Source: Actinomycetes bacterium (lineage in GTDB: Bacteria; Actinomycetota; Acidimicrobiia; Acidimicrobiales; Palsa-688). From it: a stretch of DNA of 10,986 nucleotides. The notes beneath the pieces were generated by a model. That model made no database searches, was not told the origin of the DNA, and saw nothing but the letters and a program-made list of their open reading frames with translations. The stretch is from contig JAKABK010000028.1 of the NCBI GenBank assembly GCA_021796905.1, positions 1 to 10,986 on the forward strand, in the 5' to 3' direction. Both the position numbers and the translations under genes were made by a program. Positions 1-6,642 of the stretch are shown here, in pieces (positions within the stretch are counted from its first letter, which is position 1; every line of letters starts with the position of its first letter).

Positions 1-2
1 CC

Positions 3-34
3 GGCCCCCGAGACCAGTCGGCCCCGAGACCAGC
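3..34. repeat. Two tandem 16-17 bp direct repeats at the window edge
   Basis: Two near-identical adjacent units lie here, each reading CGGCCCCGAGACCAG or the same with one extra C. The array is cut by the window start, so more copies may lie upstream. A second small array of GGCGCCC units follows at 54-67, continued by a partial copy to about 72. Both lie in the non-coding stretch before the aldo/keto reductase gene. No function is evident; they could simply be slippage products in very GC-rich DNA. Confidence 0.6.
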
Positions 35-73
35 CGGCAGGCCGCGGGGAGCCGGCGCCCGGCGCCCGGCGCG

Positions 74-79
74 TAACCT
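74..79 (+). promoter_or_regulatory. -10 box of a probable leaderless promoter for the aldo/keto reductase operon
   Basis: TAACCT matches the actinobacterial -10 pattern TAnnnT. Seven bases separate it from the ATG at 87, so transcription would begin at or within one base of the start codon. No Shine-Dalgarno sequence lies in the pyrimidine-rich spacer, which fits a leaderless mRNA. No -35 box is recognisable. The same spacing recurs at other genes in this window. Confidence 0.55.
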
Positions 80-86
80 CTTCCCC

Positions 87-986
87 ATGACCACCAGCTC
101 CCCCCGCCGAGTACCGACCGCCCCGTTCGGCCGGACCGGCCACGACAGCAGCCGGGTGATCTTCGGGGGCGCCGCCCTGGGGTCGCTCACCGACGAGCAG
201 TCCGCTCCGCTACTCGAGCTGGTCGACGCCTACGGCGTCAACCATCTCGACACCGCCGCCTCCTACGGCGACTCCGAGCTGCGCCTCGCCCGCTGGCTGG
301 AGGGTCGTCGCGACGACTTCTTCCTCGCCACCAAGACCGGGGAGCGCACCGGCCCCGCCGCACGCGCCGAGCTCGAGCGCTCCTTGGAGCGCCTCGGGGT
401 CGACCACGTCGACCTGGTCCAGCTGCACAACCTGGTGGAGGACGACGAGTGGGAGGTGGCCCACGGTCCGGGCGGTGCGCTGGAGGCGCTGCTCGCCGCC
501 CGGGACGAGGGCCTGACCCGCTTCATCGGGGTCACCGGTCACGGCCTGCGGATCGCCGGGATGCACCGGCGCAGCCTGGAACGCCACGACTACGACAGTG
601 TCCTGTTCCCCTACAACCCGGTGCTGCTCCGCGACCCGGACTATCGCCGGGAGGTCGAGGCGCTGCTCGCCACCTGCGCCGAGCGCAACGTGGCGGTGCA
701 GACGATCAAGGCGGTCGCGCGACGGCGCTGGCAGGAGCCGGGCGGCGGGCACCTGAGCTGGTACGAGCCGATCCACGACCCCGACGCCCTCGCCCGCTGC
801 GTGCGTTGGGTGCTCGCCGAGCCCCAACGGTTCCTCAACTCCTCCAGTGAGCCGTCCCTGCTCGCGGCGATCCTCGAAGCGGCCTCCGGTGACGGTCCGC
901 TGCCCGCCGACGCCGAGCTCGCCGCCGACGCCGACCGCCTCGGCGTGGAGCCACTCTTCGACGGGGCCGAGCTGGAACGGATATGA
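87..986 (+). CDS. Aldo/keto reductase family oxidoreductase
   Basis: A 299-residue protein of normal family length, expected to be a cytosolic TIM-barrel NAD(P)H-dependent oxidoreductase acting on a carbonyl substrate that cannot be named from sequence. The classic catalytic tetrad is visible: Asp55 (in HLDTA), Tyr60 (in ASYGDSE), Lys83 (in LATKTGE) and His114 (in VQLHN). The C-terminal stretch around FLNSSSEPSLL (about residues 249-260) sits where the family binds the cofactor phosphate. The ATG at 87 is preceded by a TAnnnT box at leaderless distance. Its TGA overlaps the ATG of the next gene by four bases, so it heads a coupled operon with two UDP-sugar enzymes. That context suggests a sugar or polysaccharide-related role, but this is inference. 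Family assignment is secure; substrate is unknown. Confidence 0.9.
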   Translation: MTTSSPRRVPTAPFGRTGHDSSRVIFGGAALGSLTDEQSAPLLELVDAYGVNHLDTAASYGDSELRLARWLEGRRDDFFLATKTGERTGPAARAELERSLERLGVDHVDLVQLHNLVEDDEWEVAHGPGGALEALLAARDEGLTRFIGVTGHGLRIAGMHRRSLERHDYDSVLFPYNPVLLRDPDYRREVEALLATCAERNVAVQTIKAVARRRWQEPGGGHLSWYEPIHDPDALARCVRWVLAEPQRFLNSSSEPSLLAAILEAASGDGPLPADAELAADADRLGVEPLFDGAELERI

Positions 987-2269
987 GCGTCGACGGCCCG
1001 GTGCGGGTGGCGGTGGTCGGTGCCGGCTACGTCGGGCTCACCACCGCCGCCTGCCTATCGCATCTCGGCCACGACGTCACCTGCGCCGACGTCGACGAGG
1101 CCAAGGTCGCCGGCCTCGCCGACGGGGTGATCCCGATCCACGAGGACGGCTTGGCGGACCTGGTCCGCGAAGGGATCGCCGCCGACCGGCTCCGTTTCGT
1201 GCTCGGCGCGTCCAAGGCGGTCGCCGGCGCGAAGTTCGTCTTCCTCTGCGTGCCGACCCCTCAGGGCGCCGACGGCGGCGCCGACATGAGCTACGTGCAG
1301 GCCGTCGCCGGCGAGATCGGCCCGCTGCTCGACCACGACGCGGTGGTCGTCAACAAGTCGACGGTCCCGGTCGGCTCCACCCGGGTGGTCGAGTCAGCCC
1401 TCGGGCGTCGGGGGGTCTCGGTAGTCTCCAACCCGGAGTTCCTCCGCGAAGGGTCGGCGGTCTCGGACTTCTTGCACCCCGACCGGATCGTGATCGGCGC
1501 CGACGACCAGGCGGCCGCCATCCGCCTGGTGGACCTCTTCGCCGGGGTCCGCTCCCCCGTCGTGGTCACCGACCCACCGACGGCCGAGACGATCAAGTAC
1601 GCCTCGAACGCCTTCCTCGCGACCAAGGTCAGCTTCGTCAACGCGATCGCCAACGTGTGCGAAGCGGTCGGGGCCAACATCCGGGAGGTGGTCCTCGGGA
1701 TGGGCTACGACCGGCGGATCGGATCGGAGTTCCTGCGCCCGGGACCCGGCTGGGGAGGTTCGTGCTTCCCCAAGGACTCGGCCGCCCTGGTGCGCATCGC
1801 CGAGAACGCCGGCTACGACTTCCAGCTGCTCAAAGGGGTGATCGAGGTGAACACCCAACAGCAGGAGCGGGTCGTCGCCAAGGTCGTCGAGGCGGCCGAC
1901 GGGACGATCGCCGGCAAGCGGGTCGCGGCATGGGGCCTCACTTTCAAGGCGGGGACCGACGACCTGCGCGACTCCCCCGCCCTGGCGGTCATCGACCGGC
2001 TCGGCGCGGCCGGCGCCGTGGTCAGGGCCTACGACCCGACCCGCCGGGACCCGCTACCCGGCGTCGAGGTGGTCGCCGACCCCTACGAGGCGTGCGAGGA
2101 CGCGTCGGTGCTCGCAGTGCTGACCGAGTGGGACCAGTTCCGCTGGCTCGACCTCGGCTCGGTCCGCAGCCGGATGGCCCGCCCGCGCATCGTCGACACC
2201 CGGGGCCTGATCGAGCCGGCCGCCGCCCGGAGGGCCGGTTTCGTGCTCTCCGGGGTGGGCATACCTTGA
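983..2269 (+). CDS. ugd: UDP-glucose 6-dehydrogenase
   Basis: A 428-residue cytosolic enzyme that oxidises UDP-glucose to UDP-glucuronate using two NAD+. The N-terminal Rossmann motif GAGYVG (residues 13-18) and Asp36 at the end of the second strand bind NAD. NPEFLREG (150-157), with Glu152, and the Lys205/Asn209 pair match family active-site positions. The catalytic cysteine is Cys261 in GGSCFPKD (258-265). FKAGTDDLRDSP (321-332) marks the C-terminal UDP-binding domain. All key residues are present and the length is typical. It starts at an ATG overlapping the aldo/keto reductase stop (ATGA) with a GGAACGG-like purine stretch just before. Its own TGA overlaps the TTG start of the next gene, which would use its product. 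Related UDP-sugar dehydrogenases (such as UDP-ManNAc dehydrogenase) are less likely because the paired gene is a UDP-glucuronate decarboxylase. Confidence 0.93.
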   Translation: MSVDGPVRVAVVGAGYVGLTTAACLSHLGHDVTCADVDEAKVAGLADGVIPIHEDGLADLVREGIAADRLRFVLGASKAVAGAKFVFLCVPTPQGADGGADMSYVQAVAGEIGPLLDHDAVVVNKSTVPVGSTRVVESALGRRGVSVVSNPEFLREGSAVSDFLHPDRIVIGADDQAAAIRLVDLFAGVRSPVVVTDPPTAETIKYASNAFLATKVSFVNAIANVCEAVGANIREVVLGMGYDRRIGSEFLRPGPGWGGSCFPKDSAALVRIAENAGYDFQLLKGVIEVNTQQQERVVAKVVEAADGTIAGKRVAAWGLTFKAGTDDLRDSPALAVIDRLGAAGAVVRAYDPTRRDPLPGVEVVADPYEACEDASVLAVLTEWDQFRWLDLGSVRSRMARPRIVDTRGLIEPAAARRAGFVLSGVGIP

Positions 2270-3255
2270 GCCCCCCGAGCCCGCCCCAGCCGGGCTGGCC
2301 GTCGCGGGTGGTGGTGACCGGGGCCGCCGGGCTGCTCGGCTCGCACCTGTGCCGTCGGCTGGTCGCCGGCGGCGCCGAGGTCGTCGGGGTCGACGACCTG
2401 TCCACCTCCGACGGGACCAACCTGGCCGACCTGCGCAGCGACCCCCGGTTCGGGTTCGTGCGCGCCGACGTCACCTCCGGGATCCCTGTCGACGGCCCGG
2501 TCGACCTGGTCCTGCACTTCGCCAGCCCGGCGTCGCCGCCCGACTACCTGCGCCTGCCGCTCGAGACCCTCCGGGTGGGCAGCGCCGGCACCTGGCACGC
2601 CCTCGACCTGGCGGCAGATCGGGGCGCCCGATTGGTGCTGGCGTCGACCAGCGAGGTCTACGGCGACCCGCTCGAGCACCCGCAGACCGAGAGCTACTGG
2701 GGCAACGTGAACCCGGTCGGCCCGCGCAGCGTCTACGACGAGGCCAAACGCTTCGCCGAGGCGCTCACCGCCGCCTACCGCAGGCAGCGGGGGGCCGACA
2801 CCGCCATCGTGAGGATCTTCAACACCTACGGGCCGGGATTGCGACCCGGTGACGGCCGGGTGGTCTCCAACTTCCTCTCGGCGGCTCTCACCGGGAAGCC
2901 GCTCACCATCTACGGCACCGGCGAGCAGACCCGCAGCCTCTGCTACGTGGACGACCTCGTCGCCGGGGTGCTCGCGGTCGCCGCCTCGAACCTCGCGGGG
3001 CCGGTCAACCTCGGCAACCCGGCGGAACTGACCGTCGCCGAGCTCGCCGAGACGGTCCTCGCGGTGACCGGGTCGTCGTCGCCGATCGAGCACCTCCCGC
3101 TACCCGTCGACGACCCGGCGAGGCGCCGGCCGGACATCACATTCGCCACCACCGAGCTCGGCTGGGCTCCTGTCGTGGAGGTCCGTGACGGGCTCGCCCG
3201 GACGGCCCGCTGGATGGCCGAACAGTCGACGCTCAGGCCGGCTCGGCGGGGGTGA
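2266..3255 (+). CDS. UDP-glucuronate decarboxylase (UDP-xylose synthase)
   Basis: A 329-residue short-chain dehydrogenase/reductase-type NAD-dependent enzyme predicted to convert UDP-glucuronate to UDP-xylose. TGAAGLLG (18-25) is the NAD motif. FASPASPPDY (85-94), ASTSEVYGDP (126-135, with Thr128 and Glu130), the catalytic Tyr157/Lys161 in YDEAKR, NTYGP (186-190) and DGRVVSNF (196-203) match the UXS group closely, more so than dTDP-glucose dehydratases or GalE. The start is TTG at 2266, sharing TTGA with the stop of the UDP-glucose dehydrogenase gene and preceded at six bases by GGGGTGGG. No ATG or GTG lies at a sensible place; only GTGs inside the first beta strand would be alternatives. Context supports a UDP-Glc to UDP-GlcA to UDP-Xyl route for glycan or glycolipid decoration. 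The 3' end overlaps the convergent membrane-protein gene by 23 bp. Confidence 0.88.
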   Translation: MSPPSPPQPGWPSRVVVTGAAGLLGSHLCRRLVAGGAEVVGVDDLSTSDGTNLADLRSDPRFGFVRADVTSGIPVDGPVDLVLHFASPASPPDYLRLPLETLRVGSAGTWHALDLAADRGARLVLASTSEVYGDPLEHPQTESYWGNVNPVGPRSVYDEAKRFAEALTAAYRRQRGADTAIVRIFNTYGPGLRPGDGRVVSNFLSAALTGKPLTIYGTGEQTRSLCYVDDLVAGVLAVAASNLAGPVNLGNPAELTVAELAETVLAVTGSSSPIEHLPLPVDDPARRRPDITFATTELGWAPVVEVRDGLARTARWMAEQSTLRPARRG

Positions 3256-3715
3256 GGACCCCGGAGCGCAGGAGGAACACGGTGACCTCCCCTCCCTCGT
3301 CGTGATAGGTGACCTCCACCTTCCGATCCCCGGGTCGGAGGTCGGAGGGCTCCAGCCCGCGGGCGGCCAGGGCCGCGGCGAAGACCAGCTCGCCTTCCGC
3401 TCGCACCTCGGGCCCGGAGCCGGGGAGGCTCTGCACCACGATCCACCTCGGCGACGCGGGCCGCGTGCCGAGCGGCCCGGGCGGTGACGGGTCCCGGTGC
3501 GCCGACGACAGGACCGGCACGCGGGCGACCCGCCGCCGCCACACCCGGGGTGCCGGCCGGAGCCGACCACCGGCGCGACGACCGCGACGGGCGGGTACCG
3601 GGGTCGCCCCGCTGGTGCGCCGCCCCCGGTGCCGCTCGGAGAACACCCCCCAGGTGAGGACGGCCGCCGCGAACACCCAGCAGACGGCGAAACCCACGAT
3701 GTCGGCGGTGCCCAT
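3233..3715 (-). CDS. Hypothetical single-pass membrane protein
   Basis: I do not recognise this 160-residue protein. Residues 5-25 form one hydrophobic segment rich in Val, Ala, Phe and Trp, followed by SERHRGRR, so the N-terminal helix is probably anchored with the basic side in the cytoplasm. Residues 29-90 are Arg/Pro-rich and likely disordered. Residues 90-155 look like a small folded domain with alternating strands (WIVVQSLPG, KVEVTYHD, EVTVFLLR). The ATG at 3715 is chosen because AGGAGG sits eight bases upstream; the in-frame GTG at 3721 would be only two bases from it. The gene is convergent with the UDP-xylose synthase gene and overlaps its last 23 bases. It stands apart from the histidine phosphatase gene, with a possible promoter of its own. 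The predicted helix, strong ribosome site and own reading frame support a real gene, but no homologue comes to mind. Confidence 0.68.
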   Translation of the reverse strand: MGTADIVGFAVCWVFAAAVLTWGVFSERHRGRRTSGATPVPARRGRRAGGRLRPAPRVWRRRVARVPVLSSAHRDPSPPGPLGTRPASPRWIVVQSLPGSGPEVRAEGELVFAAALAARGLEPSDLRPGDRKVEVTYHDEGGEVTVFLLRSGVLTPAEPA

Positions 3716-3723
3716 GCTCACCT

Positions 3724-3729
3724 CCTCCT
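3724..3729 (-). promoter_or_regulatory. Strong ribosome binding site deciding the start of the membrane-protein gene
   Basis: AGGAGG on the minus strand is a full Shine-Dalgarno match eight bases before the ATG at 3715. This spacing favours that ATG over the in-frame GTG at 3721. It is the only consensus-strength ribosome site I see in the window. Confidence 0.7.
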
Positions 3730-3741
3730 GGTTCCCCCTCC

Positions 3742-3770
3742 ATCATGGCACCGGCGCAGACGATCGCCAA
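3742..3770 (-). promoter_or_regulatory. Possible promoter of the membrane-protein gene
   Basis: On the minus strand, TTGGCG (3770-3765) and CATGAT (3747-3742) are separated by 17 bp. TGC directly before the -10 resembles an extended -10 element. Transcription would start near 3735, leaving a leader of about 20 bases that carries the AGGAGG ribosome site. Neither hexamer is perfect, so this is tentative. Confidence 0.35.
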
Positions 3771-3794
3771 CCCCTTGCTCGGGGCCCTTCCGGG

Positions 3795-4472
3795 TCAGGC
3801 AGCGCCCCACCCGAGGTGGCCGGTGTCGTTGAAACCCCGGAGCACCCAGCGCCCAGCGCCGACCACCAGGCGCGAGATCGAGGCGTTGTCGGCGCCGACG
3901 AAAGCGAACGCCCTCGACCCGCTGGCCTGGGCGAGCAGGGAGGCGATCACCCCACCGTGGGTGAAGACCGCGACCGTCTCGTCGGGGTGTCGCTCGGCGA
4001 TCCGTCCCAGCGCGGCCCGGACCCGACCGTCGAACGCGGCGCGCGCCTCGGCGCCGGGGATCACATCCCATCGCTCCTCGGCGAACACCCGCCGGGCGAC
4101 CGGGTGCCCCTCGGCCAGGTGGCGGCGGTAGGCGCCGCCCTCCCACTCCCCGAGGTGCACCTCACGCAGGTCGGCCTCGACGACCGGTTCGATCCCGAGC
4201 CGGACCGCGAGAGGGGCGGCGGTCTCCGCCGTGCGCCGCAAGGTGGTCACATAGATCGCCCGGATCGCCTCCCCGGCGAGCCGGTCGGCGAGCCGGTCGG
4301 CCTGGTACCGGCCGTCGGGGTGCAGCTCCGGGTCGCCGTGGCCGTCGACCAGGTCGAAGGGACGGTCGTCGCGCGCCGGTGCCGACTCACCGTGGCGCAC
4401 GAGGATGATCGACGCCGAGCCGGGCGGGGGCAGGAAACGGGCCTGGCGGTACTCGGGCGCTCCGTCGCTCAC
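3795..4472 (-). CDS. Histidine phosphatase superfamily protein (phosphoglycerate mutase-like)
   Basis: A 225-residue cytosolic protein of the branch-1 histidine phosphatase family, which forms a phosphohistidine intermediate during phosphoester hydrolysis or transfer. The RHG motif is at 26-28 with the nucleophile His27. The second arginine is Arg80 in TTLRRTAETA. The general acid is probably Glu103 in LREVHLGEWEG, and the second catalytic histidine is His171 in THGG. All four are present, so it should be active; the substrate cannot be told. The start is GTG at 4472, nine bases after the rlmB stop. TAGGG at the rlmB stop could act as a ribosome site; read as TAGGGT it is also a -10 box at leaderless distance. 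It ends the carD-ispD-ispF-rlmB run and may be expressed with it or separately. Confidence 0.86.
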   Translation of the reverse strand: MSDGAPEYRQARFLPPPGSASIILVRHGESAPARDDRPFDLVDGHGDPELHPDGRYQADRLADRLAGEAIRAIYVTTLRRTAETAAPLAVRLGIEPVVEADLREVHLGEWEGGAYRRHLAEGHPVARRVFAEERWDVIPGAEARAAFDGRVRAALGRIAERHPDETVAVFTHGGVIASLLAQASGSRAFAFVGADNASISRLVVGAGRWVLRGFNDTGHLGWGAA

Positions 4473-4478
4473 AGGTCG

Positions 4479-4484
4479 ACCCTA
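4479..4484 (-). promoter_or_regulatory. Possible -10 box for leaderless transcription of the histidine phosphatase gene
   Basis: TAGGGT on the minus strand begins with the TAG stop of rlmB and lies six bases before the GTG start at 4472, placing +1 on the start codon. The same bases could instead serve as an AGGG ribosome site, so the two readings compete. Confidence 0.35.
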
Positions 4485-5384
4485 GCCAGGTCCGGCTCGC
4501 CGGCGGGCCACCTCGAAGCAGGCGAGGGCGGCAGCAGCCGAGACGTTGAGCGACCCGAGCGGCCCCCGCATCGGGATCGACACCAGCAGGTCGCAGCGTT
4601 GCCGGGCGAGCCTCGACAGGCCCCCAGCCTCGGCACCGAGCACCAAGGCGACCGGCTCGGTGGCGACCGGCAGGTCGAACAGACGGGTCGGCCCGGCGGC
4701 GTCGAGACCGACCGTCCAGACCCCGGCCGAGCGCAGCTCGGCGAGGGCGGCGGGGACACCGGCGACGGTCGCCACCGCCAGCCACTCCGCCGCGCCGGCG
4801 GCCGCCTTGGTCGCGGCCGGTCCGAGGCCAGCCGAGCGGTGCCGGCCGATGACCACCCCGGTAGCCCCGGCGCACAACGCCGAGCGCATCACCGCCCCGA
4901 GATTGTGCGGGTCGCTGACCCCGTCGAGGACGACAAGGAGGGCTCCCGGTCCGGCGACGAGCTGCCCGAGGGTCGCCTCGGGGATCGGGTCGGCGGTCGC
5001 CACAACCCCCTGGGGGGCGTCGGTCGCAGCCCGGGCCTCGAGCTGCTGGCGGCTCACCCGCCGCAACGGCACACCGGCCGAGGAGGCCAGGTCGAGGATC
5101 TCCCGGAGGGCTCCGGTCTCTGCGGCGGTGTCGGAGACCGCTACCTCCCACACCCGCCGGCGGCCGGCTCTCAGCAGCTCTCGCACCGCCTGACGTCCCT
5201 CCACCGACACCGTCCCGACCTGGGCGGCGGGTGGGCGACGACTGGGCTGGGAAGATCCCCGACCGCCGGCGGGCCCCGACCCGCCCGCCTCGCGAGGGGG
5301 ACGGGCAGGGCGGCCGGCGGGGCGCTCGGGTCGTCCCACCCCGGAGCCGGACCTACGGGTGGGCCGACGCCCGGGCCGGCTCAA
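4482..5384 (-). CDS. rlmB: TrmH/SpoU-family 23S rRNA 2'-O-methyltransferase (RlmB type)
   Basis: A 300-residue methyltransferase of the SPOUT class, predicted to 2'-O-methylate a ribose in 23S rRNA using S-adenosylmethionine. Residues 1-55 are basic, Gly/Pro/Arg-rich and probably disordered, as in mycobacterial homologues. Residues 57-130 form the substrate-binding domain, starting TVSVEGRQAV. The knotted catalytic domain shows all three motifs: motif 1 at 154-167 (DGVSDPHNLGAVMR, with Asn161 and Arg167), motif 2 VLGAEAGGLS near 248-257, and motif 3 SIPMRGPLGSLNVS at 269-282 with Asn280. The start is placed at the TTG sharing TTGA with the ispF stop. An in-frame GTG at 5339 (285 residues) is a credible alternative, since neither has a strong ribosome site and both fall in the disordered tail. 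tRNA-targeting relatives exist, but the family layout and neighbours favour RlmB. Confidence 0.88.
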   Translation of the reverse strand: MSRPGRRPTRRSGSGVGRPERPAGRPARPPREAGGSGPAGGRGSSQPSRRPPAAQVGTVSVEGRQAVRELLRAGRRRVWEVAVSDTAAETGALREILDLASSAGVPLRRVSRQQLEARAATDAPQGVVATADPIPEATLGQLVAGPGALLVVLDGVSDPHNLGAVMRSALCAGATGVVIGRHRSAGLGPAATKAAAGAAEWLAVATVAGVPAALAELRSAGVWTVGLDAAGPTRLFDLPVATEPVALVLGAEAGGLSRLARQRCDLLVSIPMRGPLGSLNVSAAAALACFEVARRRAGPG

Positions 5385-5851
5385 CGGGCGGCCACGACAG
5401 CCACCGCGAAGCAGGCGACCCCTTCGCGCCTGCCGAGGGTGCCGAGACCCTCCGGCGCTTTCGGCTTCACCCCGACCGGGGCGCCGACCACCTCCGAGAG
5501 GCGTCCCTCCATCGCCGGGCGGTGGGGGGCGAGGCGGGGCGCTTCGAGCACCACCGTCACGTCGACGTTGCCGATCTCGTGGGTCTCGCGCACCTCGGCG
5601 ACTACCTCGGCCAAGAGCCCCATGCTGTCGGCGTCGGCGTAGGCGGGGTCGCCGGCGGGGAACCTCGACCCGATGTCGCCGAGACCGGCCGCACCGAGCA
5701 GGGCGTCGGCGACCGCGTGGGCGACCACGTCGGCGTCGCTGTGGCCCTCCAGGCCCGGGCCCGGGAGACGAACCCCGCCGAGCACGAGCCGGCGAGCCGG
5801 GTCGGAGCTGAAGGGGTGCAGGTCGAAACCGAGCCCGACGCGGGGGATCAA
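5381..5851 (-). CDS. ispF: 2-C-methyl-D-erythritol 2,4-cyclodiphosphate synthase
   Basis: A 156-residue enzyme of normal length for IspF, a trimeric zinc enzyme. It cyclises CDP-methylerythritol 2-phosphate to methylerythritol cyclodiphosphate with release of CMP, in the MEP route to isoprenoids. Metal ligands are Asp10 and His12 in GFDLHPF, and His45 in HSDADVVAH. DIGSRFP (59-65), YADADS (71-76) and the C-terminal KAPEGLGTLGRREG segment (131-144) are family signatures. The start is TTG at 5851, which gives the canonical [10 protein letters not shown]-terminus directly and overlaps the ispD stop as TTGA. No ATG or GTG is available near it, so ATG/GTG-only gene calling would give a badly extended N-terminus. 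Its TGA in turn overlaps the proposed rlmB start. It follows ispD, which acts two steps earlier in the same pathway. Confidence 0.94.
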   Translation of the reverse strand: MIPRVGLGFDLHPFSSDPARRLVLGGVRLPGPGLEGHSDADVVAHAVADALLGAAGLGDIGSRFPAGDPAYADADSMGLLAEVVAEVRETHEIGNVDVTVVLEAPRLAPHRPAMEGRLSEVVGAPVGVKPKAPEGLGTLGRREGVACFAVAVVAAR

Positions 5852-6642
5852 CGACGTGCCGCCCGGGAGAGGCGCTCCGGTCCCCCCGCCTCCCCTGCCC
5901 GCTCCGGGGAACCCCCGACGACCCCGGGCCCCGCGGCACCGGGCCCCGCGGCACCGGGCCCGGCGGCACCGGGTCCCGCCCCGGAGGAGAGGAGGGCGGC
6001 GGCGACGAGCAGGTCGGTGGGGGCGGTGATCTTCAAGTTGGCGGGGTCGCCGGGCACGAGGACGACCCGACCGCCGGCGGCCCCGACCAGCCCGGCGTCG
6101 TCGGTGGCCTCCGGGTCGCCGGCGTGAGCGGCGACCAGCATCGAGGTCCGGAACGCCTGGGGGGTCTGAACCGCGACCAGCCGGGAGCGGTCCAGCGGGC
6201 GCGGGCTGCCGTCGGGAGCGACCTGCACGACCGTGTCGGTGACTCCGACCACCGGGACGGCGGCGTCGGCCCCGGAAGCCACCGCGTCGATCACCCGGTC
6301 CCAGACCTCCGCCGGGGCGAGAGGGCGGGCCGCGTCGTGGACCGCGACGATCTCCACGCCGGGGGGGAGGGCCCTCAGGCCGGCCCGGACCGAGGCGGAA
6401 CGGGTGTCGCCGCCCGCGACCACGGCCTGGGCGCCGGCGCAGTGCTCGATCACCTCGGCCGCCCTTTCCCCGCCCCGCGGCACCACGACCACCACCCCGC
6501 CACAGGCGCACCGGGCCGACTCGAGCGACCGGACGAGCACCGAGCGGCCCGACAGCAACGAGAACTGCTTGCGGGCTCCGAAGCGCACGCCGGCACCGCC
6601 GGCGACGACCACCGCCCAGACGGCGGGGTGACGGGGGCTCAG
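5848..6642 (-). CDS. ispD: 2-C-methyl-D-erythritol 4-phosphate cytidylyltransferase
   Basis: Transfers CMP from CTP to methylerythritol phosphate in the MEP isoprenoid pathway. Numbering from the proposed CTG at 6642 (264 residues): [12 protein letters not shown] (15-26, with Arg20 and Lys25) binds CTP. GGDTR (77-81), VHDAARP (101-107), QTPQAF (159-164), TDDA (180-183) and NLKIT (202-206) complete the family pattern. The usual first strand, here VWAVVVAGG, is kept only if translation begins upstream of the GTG at 6612, which gives MVVAGG and cuts the strand. Between them no ATG, GTG or TTG exists in frame. CTG 6642 overlaps the carD stop as CTGA and has GAGG seven bases upstream. Residues 219-264 extend past the normal end as a Gly-Ala-Pro repeat plus a charged tail, possibly a linker left from or leading to an IspDF fusion. 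Confidence 0.9.
   Translation of the reverse strand: MSPRHPAVWAVVVAGGAGVRFGARKQFSLLSGRSVLVRSLESARCACGGVVVVVPRGGERAAEVIEHCAGAQAVVAGGDTRSASVRAGLRALPPGVEIVAVHDAARPLAPAEVWDRVIDAVASGADAAVPVVGVTDTVVQVAPDGSPRPLDRSRLVAVQTPQAFRTSMLVAAHAGDPEATDDAGLVGAAGGRVVLVPGDPANLKITAPTDLLVAAALLSSGAGPGAAGPGAAGPGAAGPGVVGGSPERAGEAGGPERLSRAARR
5926..5970. repeat. Three 15-bp tandem repeats inside the 3' end of ispD
   Basis: Three in-frame copies of GGGCCCCGCGGCACC (plus strand; 5926-5940, 5941-5955, and 5956-5970 with one mismatch) are followed by a partial fourth. On the coding strand they give a repeated Gly-Ala-Ala-Gly-Pro unit in the IspD tail. The copy number may vary between strains because the units are nearly identical. 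Confidence 0.85.

Noticed and set aside
847..2265. Upstream part of the open frame that contains the UDP-xylose synthase
   Set aside because: It overlaps ugd in another frame and is Arg/Gly/Pro-rich. The real protein begins at TTG 2266.
3770..3785. CCCC-TTGCTC-GGGG hairpin as a terminator after the phosphatase gene
   Set aside because: The stem is only four pairs and no T-run follows on the minus strand; likely chance in this composition.
3309..5642. 777-codon open frame on the plus strand
   Set aside because: It runs antisense across the membrane protein, phosphatase and rlmB genes with no recognisable domain; a shadow of high GC.
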